Below are positions 5,511-9,663 of a DNA stretch of 9,663 nt, piece after piece (positions within the stretch are counted from its first letter, which is position 1; each line of letters starts with the position of its first letter). Below the pieces are notes generated by a model. The model did no database searches, was not told where the DNA came from, and saw only the letters and a list, made by a program, of their open reading frames with translations. Source of the DNA: Holdemanella porci. GTDB lineage: Bacteria > Bacillota_I > Bacilli_A > Erysipelotrichales > Erysipelotrichaceae. The position numbers were made by a program, and so were the translations under genes. Location of the stretch: assembly GCF_019052655.1 (NCBI RefSeq), contig NZ_JAHQVB010000069.1, forward strand, positions 1 to 9,663, given 5' to 3'.

Positions 5511-6380
5511 ATGAATAAGACAAAAGAATTATTGGTACAAATGATGTGGGAATTAGTTGGCAGTATCTTTGTTGCGATTGGAATTTATAATTTTGCCGTA
5601 CAAGCTAAGTTTCCTATGACAGGATTTTCGGGAATTTCAATTATCTTTTATCGACTATTTAATATTCCCATTGGTTTTTCAACGATTCTATTGAATATAC
5701 CTGTTGCAATACTTTGTTACAAATTATTAGGAAAGAAGTTTTTTATCAGTTCCATTCGCTGTATGATTGTATCTTCGTTGATTATTGACTATGTGGCACC
5801 ATTATTTCCAGTCTACCAAGGAGATCGATTATTAGCTGCCTTATGTACGGGAGTTTTTGGTGGAATTGGTTATGCGATGATTTATACAAGAAATTCATCT
5901 ACAGGAGGATCTGATTTTATCATCATGGCTGTAAAGGCATTAAGACCTCATTTATCTTTAGGAAATATTGCCTTTTTATCAGATGTTGGCATTATTCTAG
6001 TGGGTGGTATTTTATTTAAAGATGTAGATGGAATGATTTATGGTATGATTGTAAATTTATTATTCGCGGTTGTAGTGGATAAAATGATTTATGGCTTGAA
6101 TTCAGGTAAGGTCGCTTTTATTGTGACAAAACACGGAAAAAGAATTTGTCAGGTGATTGACGAAACAAGTCAAAGGGGAAGTACGATTTTAAATGCTCAA
6201 GGTGGATATAAACAAGATGATATGCAAGTGGTAATGTGTGCATGTAACAGTAAAGAAATGTATCAAGTAAGAAAGGCTGTACAAGAAGCGGATCCAGAAT
6301 CTTTCTTTGTGGTTGTAGAGTCGCATGAAGTACATGGAGAGGGGTTTAAAATGACAAATATTGGGGAAGCACAAAGCTAA
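5511..6380 (+). CDS. YitT-family membrane protein (DUF161 plus DUF2179)
   Basis: This is a 289-residue integral membrane protein of the YitT family. Residues about 10-195 hold five or six hydrophobic segments with family-typical blocks: GIYNFAVQAKFPMTGFSGISIIFYRLFNIPIG near the N-terminus and the glycine-rich TRNSSTGGSDFI in the middle. A soluble C-terminal domain (about 198-280, VAFIVTKHGKRICQVIDE, then GSTILNAQGGY) matches DUF2179. The biochemical role of the family is not established; a transport function is often guessed. The ATG at 5511 is preferred because GGAGG (5501-5505) lies five bases upstream; an in-frame TTG at 5499 overlaps that ribosome binding site and is not a credible start. 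It has its own promoter and attenuator, and no clear terminator of its own before the pfl leader. Confidence 0.92.
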   Translation: MNKTKELLVQMMWELVGSIFVAIGIYNFAVQAKFPMTGFSGISIIFYRLFNIPIGFSTILLNIPVAILCYKLLGKKFFISSIRCMIVSSLIIDYVAPLFPVYQGDRLLAALCTGVFGGIGYAMIYTRNSSTGGSDFIIMAVKALRPHLSLGNIAFLSDVGIILVGGILFKDVDGMIYGMIVNLLFAVVVDKMIYGLNSGKVAFIVTKHGKRICQVIDETSQRGSTILNAQGGYKQDDMQVVMCACNSKEMYQVRKAVQEADPESFFVVVESHEVHGEGFKMTNIGEAQS

Positions 6381-6393
6381 ATTCATGCCCGTG

Positions 6394-6409
6394 ATGAAAA
6401 CGCTTGCGT
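6394..6409 (+). promoter_or_regulatory. Catabolite-responsive element (cre) candidate
   Basis: ATGAAAACGCTTGCGT fits the cre consensus WTGAAARCGYTTTCAW at 14 of 16 positions. Its last six bases are the -35 element of pfl promoter P1, so CcpA binding there would be expected to hinder polymerase. CcpA control of pfl genes is known in other Firmicutes; binding here is inferred. Confidence 0.6.
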
Positions 6410-6432
6410 AATTGATAGTTCTTTGTTATGAT
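6404..6432 (+). promoter_or_regulatory. pfl promoter P1, feeding the riboswitch
   Basis: TTGCGT (6404-6409) and TATGAT (6427-6432) are separated by 17 bases. The predicted start, about 6438-6440, coincides with the 5' edge of the riboswitch aptamer, which supports the assignment. Confidence 0.75.
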
Positions 6433-6438
6433 TTAGAT

Positions 6439-6504
6439 ATCATATGACTGACGGAAGTGGAGTTACCACATGAAGTATGATGTTATAGGCCGACCGTCTG
6501 GGCA
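6439..6504 (+). promoter_or_regulatory. ZTP riboswitch (pfl motif) aptamer
   Basis: The elements of the pfl/ZTP RNA appear in order. P1 is ATCATA (6439-6444) with TATGAT (6476-6481). Inside it are TGACTGACGGA and the hairpin GTGG (6457-6460) with CCAC (6466-6469). After a short linker comes the hallmark GCCGACCGTCTGGGCA (6489-6504), close to the family consensus CCGCCTGGGCA, with GCC/GGC forming P3. The pseudoknot is complete: GACGG (6450-6454) with CCGTC (6494-6498). The usual family pairing is GGCG/CGCC, so both sides have changed together. The RNA senses ZTP/ZMP, which accumulate when 10-formyl-tetrahydrofolate is scarce, and turns expression on. Its place ahead of pflB is the context that gave the motif its name. 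Confidence 0.93.
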
Positions 6505-6535
6505 AGTTTACTTTGTCTTTTCGGTGGGTCTTTTT
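6488..6535 (+). terminator. Expression-platform terminator of the ZTP riboswitch
   Basis: GGCCGACCG (6488-6496) can pair with CGGTGGGTC (6522-6530) with one mismatch and one G-U, followed by TTTTT (6531-6535). The 5' arm uses the same bases as aptamer P3 and the pseudoknot, so ligand-stabilised aptamer and terminator exclude each other: a transcriptional ON switch. It would also stop transcripts reading through from the YitT gene. Confidence 0.87.
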
Positions 6536-6537
6536 AA

Positions 6538-6566
6538 TTGACTACTCGAAGAAATCATAGTAAACT
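6538..6566 (+). promoter_or_regulatory. Candidate second pfl promoter P2, downstream of the riboswitch
   Basis: TTGACT (6538-6543) and TAAACT (6561-6566) are separated by exactly 17 bases. Transcription would start near 6573, about 40 bases before the pflB ATG, and would bypass the riboswitch and its terminator. The -10 is off-consensus at two positions. Confidence 0.6.
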
Positions 6567-6613
6567 TAAAATAACTGTTAGATTAAACTAACTGTCATTA
6601 GAAGGAGGCAATT

Positions 6614-8851
6614 ATGAAAGAACAATGGCAAGGATTTAAAGGCAGTAAATGGAAGGACGAGGTAGATGTTCGAGATTTTATTCAAAACAACTACAAACCT
6701 TATAATGGAGATGAAAGCTTTTTAGAAGGTCCAAAAGAATCGACAAATACTTTATGGGCTGAGCTTCAAAAACTACAAAAAGAAGAACGTGCCAAAGGCG
6801 GTGTATTAGATATGGAAACAGAAGTGGTTTCGAGTCTAACTGCTTATGGCCCTGGATATTTAGATAAAGATTTAGAGAAGGTTGTCGGTTTACAAACAGA
6901 TAAACCATTAAAACGTGCATTTATGCCTTATGGCGGTATTCGTATGAGTGAAGAGGCATGCGAAACTTATGGATACAAACCAAGTGAAAAATTACATGAA
7001 ATCTTCACAAAATATCATAAAACTCACAATGATGCTGTATTTAGTGCATACACACCAGAAATGCGTTTAGCACGTCGTAACAAAATCGTTACAGGATTAC
7101 CAGATACATATGGTCGTGGACGTATCGTAGGGGATTATCGTCGTGTTGCACTTTATGGTATTGATTATTTAATTGAACAGAAACAAAAAGATTTAGCATA
7201 TTGTGGCGATGGAACAATGACGGATGATGTAATTCGTCAGCGTGAAGAATTGGCTGAACAAATCAAGGCGTTAAAAGAAATGAAAATTATGGCAGCAAGC
7301 TATGGATATGATATTTCTCAGCCTGCTAAAAACTCATTAGAAGCAGTACAATGGCTATACTTTGGATATTTAGCTGCTATTAAAACACAAAATGGGGCGG
7401 CTATGTCAGTAGGTCGTATTTCAACATTCTTAGATATTTATTTTGAAAGAGATTTAGAGAATGGTGTCTTCACAGAAAGTGAAATTCAAGAAATTGTTGA
7501 CCATGTGACAATGAAATTTAGAATGGTTAAGTTTGCTAGAATTCCTAGCTACAACCAATTATTCTCAGGAGATCCAGTTTGGGCAACACTTGATGTTGGT
7601 GGTTTAGGTATGGATGGAAGAAGTATGGTTACTAAAACTTGTTTCCGTTTCTTGCATACACTTGAAAATATGGGACCGAGTCCAGAACCAAACTTAACTG
7701 TATTGTATTCTTCAAATTTGCCTGAACCATTCAAGAAATATGCTGCAAAAGTAAGTATTGATACAAGTAGTGTACAATATGAAAATGATGATGTAATGCG
7801 TCCTGTATGGGGAGATGATTATGCAGTATGTTGTTGTGTAAGTGCTACGCAAACTGGTAAAGAAATGCAGTTCTTTGGTGCTCGTGCAAACTTAGCTAAA
7901 TGTTTACTATACGCTATCAATGGTGGTGTAGATGAAAAGACAAAAGTACAAGTAGGTCCAGAATATAAGCCCATCACAAGTGATTATTTAGATTATGATG
8001 AAGTAATGCATAAATACGATATCATGATGGACTGGTTATCAGGGTTATATGTAAATATTTTGAATTTGATTCAATATATGCATGATAAATATTATTATGA
8101 AGCAAGCCAGATGGCTTTGATTGATACAGATGTACGTAGAACTTTCGCAACGGGTATTGCTGGATTCTCGCATGTAGTAGATTCATTGAGTGCTATCAAA
8201 TACGCAAAAGTGAAGACAATTCGTGATGAAGATGGATTGGTAGTTGATTATGAAATTGAAGGAGATTTTCCTCGTTATGGAAATGATGATGACCGTGCGG
8301 ATGAAATTGCTGTATGGTTATTAAAGACATTTATGCGTAAGATTGAAAAACACCACACATATCGTGATAGTGAACCAACGACTTCAATTCTTACAATTAC
8401 TTCAAATGTTGTATATGGTAAAGCTACAGGTGCGCTTCCAGATGGAAGAAAAGCAGGAGAACCATTATCACCAGGTGCTAACCCTGCATATGGAGCAGAA
8501 CAAAATGGATTGTTGGCATCGCTAAATTCTGTCGCAAAACTTCCTTATGAATATGCGTTAGATGGAATTAGTAATACGCAAACAATTAATCCAGATGCGT
8601 TGGGTCACAATGAAGAGGAAAGAGTAAATAACTTAGTGAATGTATTGGATGGATACTTTGATCAGGGTGCTCACCACTTGAATGTGAATGTATTTGGTGT
8701 AGAAAAATTAAAAGATGCGATGGAACATCCAGAAAAAGAGGAATACGCAAACTTTACAATTCGTGTTTCTGGCTATGCCGTTAAATTTATTGATTTAACT
8801 CGCGAACAACAATTAGATGTTATTAGTCGTACATGTCATAAGAGCCTTTAA
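6614..8851 (+). CDS. pflB: Pyruvate formate-lyase (formate C-acetyltransferase)
   Basis: This cytoplasmic glycyl radical enzyme converts pyruvate and CoA to acetyl-CoA and formate under anaerobic conditions. The 745 residues are close to the usual length (about 740-760). The N-terminal block with [14 protein letters not shown] is typical. The catalytic pair lies in [10 protein letters not shown], most likely C407-C408 of three consecutive Cys (406-408); this is followed by the conserved [23 protein letters not shown]. The glycyl radical site is G720 in [10 protein letters not shown], 25 residues before the end as in the family. The ATG is set by GGAGG at 6604-6608. Frequent CGT and GGT codons suggest high expression. 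The gene is driven by P1 through the ZTP riboswitch and possibly by P2, and is followed by its activase gene. The enzyme is complete and no key residue is missing. Confidence 0.98.
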   Translation: MKEQWQGFKGSKWKDEVDVRDFIQNNYKPYNGDESFLEGPKESTNTLWAELQKLQKEERAKGGVLDMETEVVSSLTAYGPGYLDKDLEKVVGLQTDKPLKRAFMPYGGIRMSEEACETYGYKPSEKLHEIFTKYHKTHNDAVFSAYTPEMRLARRNKIVTGLPDTYGRGRIVGDYRRVALYGIDYLIEQKQKDLAYCGDGTMTDDVIRQREELAEQIKALKEMKIMAASYGYDISQPAKNSLEAVQWLYFGYLAAIKTQNGAAMSVGRISTFLDIYFERDLENGVFTESEIQEIVDHVTMKFRMVKFARIPSYNQLFSGDPVWATLDVGGLGMDGRSMVTKTCFRFLHTLENMGPSPEPNLTVLYSSNLPEPFKKYAAKVSIDTSSVQYENDDVMRPVWGDDYAVCCCVSATQTGKEMQFFGARANLAKCLLYAINGGVDEKTKVQVGPEYKPITSDYLDYDEVMHKYDIMMDWLSGLYVNILNLIQYMHDKYYYEASQMALIDTDVRRTFATGIAGFSHVVDSLSAIKYAKVKTIRDEDGLVVDYEIEGDFPRYGNDDDRADEIAVWLLKTFMRKIEKHHTYRDSEPTTSILTITSNVVYGKATGALPDGRKAGEPLSPGANPAYGAEQNGLLASLNSVAKLPYEYALDGISNTQTINPDALGHNEEERVNNLVNVLDGYFDQGAHHLNVNVFGVEKLKDAMEHPEKEEYANFTIRVSGYAVKFIDLTREQQLDVISRTCHKSL

Positions 8852-8861
8852 TAAGGCTCTT
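8840..8861 (+). promoter_or_regulatory. Intercistronic hairpin with the pflB stop codon in its loop
   Basis: AAGAGCCTT (8840-8848) pairs perfectly with AAGGCTCTT (8853-8861) around the four-base loop TAAT, which contains the pflB TAA (8849-8851). A short T-rich tail (TTTCT) follows. It could be a leaky terminator, an RNA processing or 3'-end-stabilising element, and would reduce pflA relative to pflB, as the enzyme stoichiometry requires. Its stem lies partly under the terminating ribosome. Confidence 0.75.
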
Positions 8862-8879
8862 TCTAGTTAGGGGGATATT

Positions 8880-9605
8880 ATGTTAGGAGCAATTCATTCG
8901 ATTGAAACGTTTGGCCTTGTAGATGGACCAGGCGTAAGATATGTCATCTTTATGCAAGGATGTCATATGCGTTGTAAGTTTTGTCACAATGCCGATACTT
9001 GGAAAACGAAAGAGCCAGATCAAAGTGCAGAAGTGGTATTAAAGAAAGCTTTACGATATCGTCCTTACTGGAAAGATAATGGTGGCATTACAGTCAGTGG
9101 CGGTGAACCGTTACTTCAAATTGATTTTCTGATTGAACTTTTTACATTAGCTAAAAAAGAAGGTGTCAATACAGTTTTAGATACTTGTGGACAACCATTT
9201 ACTTTTGAAGAACCATTCTTTTCTAAGTTTAAACAACTTATGAATGTTACAGATTTAGTATTATTAGATATAAAACATATTGATGAAATGGCTCATAAAG
9301 AATTAACGGGACATACGAATCAAAATATTTTAGAACTAGCTAAGTATTTGTCGGATATCCAAAAGCCAGTATGGATTCGTCATGTATTGGTACCAACAAT
9401 CAATGCAGATGAAAAATATTTGGAACGACTACATCAATTTATTATTCAATTAAAAAATGTAGAAAGAATAGAAGTATTACCATACCATACTCTAGGGGCT
9501 TATAAATGGAAAGAACTTGGCTTAGAATATCCTTTAGAAGGAATTAATCCGCCAACTGAGAATCAACTTCAAATTGCGAATACAATACTCGAAACAGGGA
9601 AATGA
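8880..9605 (+). CDS. pflA: Pyruvate formate-lyase activating enzyme (radical SAM)
   Basis: This 241-residue radical S-adenosylmethionine enzyme abstracts hydrogen from the PflB glycine to make the glycyl radical. The iron-sulfur cluster motif is C28-x3-C32-x2-C35 (GCHMRCKFCHN). The SAM-binding GGEP lies at 74-77 in GGITVSGGEPLLQ, and DTCGQ and LLDIKHID follow in the expected order. The N-terminal IHSIETFGLVDGPGVRYVIFMQGC is close to characterised PflA proteins. The length is normal for the small activases without an extra ferredoxin domain. The ATG has AGGGGGAT upstream. It sits 28 bases after pflB, separated by a hairpin, and is the last gene of the operon. Pairing with the adjacent pflB makes the substrate assignment firm. 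Confidence 0.97.
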   Translation: MLGAIHSIETFGLVDGPGVRYVIFMQGCHMRCKFCHNADTWKTKEPDQSAEVVLKKALRYRPYWKDNGGITVSGGEPLLQIDFLIELFTLAKKEGVNTVLDTCGQPFTFEEPFFSKFKQLMNVTDLVLLDIKHIDEMAHKELTGHTNQNILELAKYLSDIQKPVWIRHVLVPTINADEKYLERLHQFIIQLKNVERIEVLPYHTLGAYKWKELGLEYPLEGINPPTENQLQIANTILETGK

Positions 9606-9639
9606 TCGATGTCATTAAGTTAAGAAATGACGGCTTTGA

Positions 9640-9663
9640 GGGGAACATAAAAAAATGTGCTCC
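9640..9663 (+). terminator. Probable terminator after pflA, cut by the window edge
   Basis: GGGGAACAT (9640-9648) pairs with ATGTGCTCC (9655-9663) with one mismatch and one G-U around AAAAAA. A smaller hairpin, GTCATT (9611-9616) with AATGAC (9626-9631), precedes it. The expected T-run would lie beyond the window, so the call is unconfirmed. Confidence 0.6.

Noticed and set aside
6571..6598. TAACTGT direct repeat and GTTAG/CTAAC hairpin before the pflB ribosome binding site as a regulator site
   Set aside because: The arms are only 5-7 bases in AT-rich DNA and no consensus such as a Rex site is met.
1..9663. CRISPR array, tRNA or rRNA genes
   Set aside because: No regularly spaced repeats with spacers, no cloverleaf with TTCRA arm, and no rRNA-like conserved segments were seen on either strand.

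Overview
The window looks like a low-GC Gram-positive chromosome, most likely an anaerobic or facultative fermenter of the Erysipelotrichia/Bacilli type. The evidence is AT-rich coding sequence, strong GGAGG ribosome binding sites, SigA-type TTGACA/TATAAT promoters, a CcpA-like cre box, and pyruvate formate-lyase as a fermentation enzyme. The taxon is an inference from style, not from a marker gene.

Layout. (1) 1-62: the first codons of a minus-strand gene that runs off the left edge. (2) 186-1871: a SulP anion transporter with a C-terminal STAS domain, closed by a very strong terminator (1920-1975). (3) 1972-3030: a mobile-element graveyard without an intact gene. It holds a minus-strand TnpB-like fragment abutting a plus-strand, twice frameshifted IS30-family transposase C-terminus, then degenerate repeats that resemble IS ends. 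(4) 3031-4910: a minus-strand GntR(YtrA-type)/ABC ATPase/ABC-2 permease operon with a perfect dyad inside its promoter. (5) 5041-5250: a minus-strand XRE regulator cut off right after its helix-turn-helix. (6) 5305-6380: a YitT-family membrane protein gene, preceded by two tandem 21-bp repeats, an excellent promoter and a leader that ends in a 19-bp terminator hairpin just before the ribosome binding site. (7) 6394-9663: the pyruvate formate-lyase locus. A cre-like box overlaps promoter P1, followed by a ZTP (pfl motif) riboswitch with an overlapping terminator, a second promoter P2 downstream of that terminator, pflB, a hairpin with the pflB stop codon in its loop, pflA, and a terminator at the window edge.

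How the genes work together. PflA installs the glycyl radical on PflB, which cleaves pyruvate to acetyl-CoA and formate. Formate feeds 10-formyl-tetrahydrofolate synthesis, and the ZTP riboswitch senses the alarmone that rises when 10-formyl-tetrahydrofolate is short, so the control makes metabolic sense. The GntR/ABC genes form a typical self-regulated export or envelope-stress cassette. All genes between the SulP terminator and the YitT promoter, apart from the IS30 remnant, lie on the minus strand next to IS debris, which suggests an inserted segment between two plus-strand resident units.

No entirely new system is evident. The least explained elements are the YitT leader/attenuator with its tandem operator-like repeats, and the dual-promoter arrangement that would let pflB escape riboswitch control.
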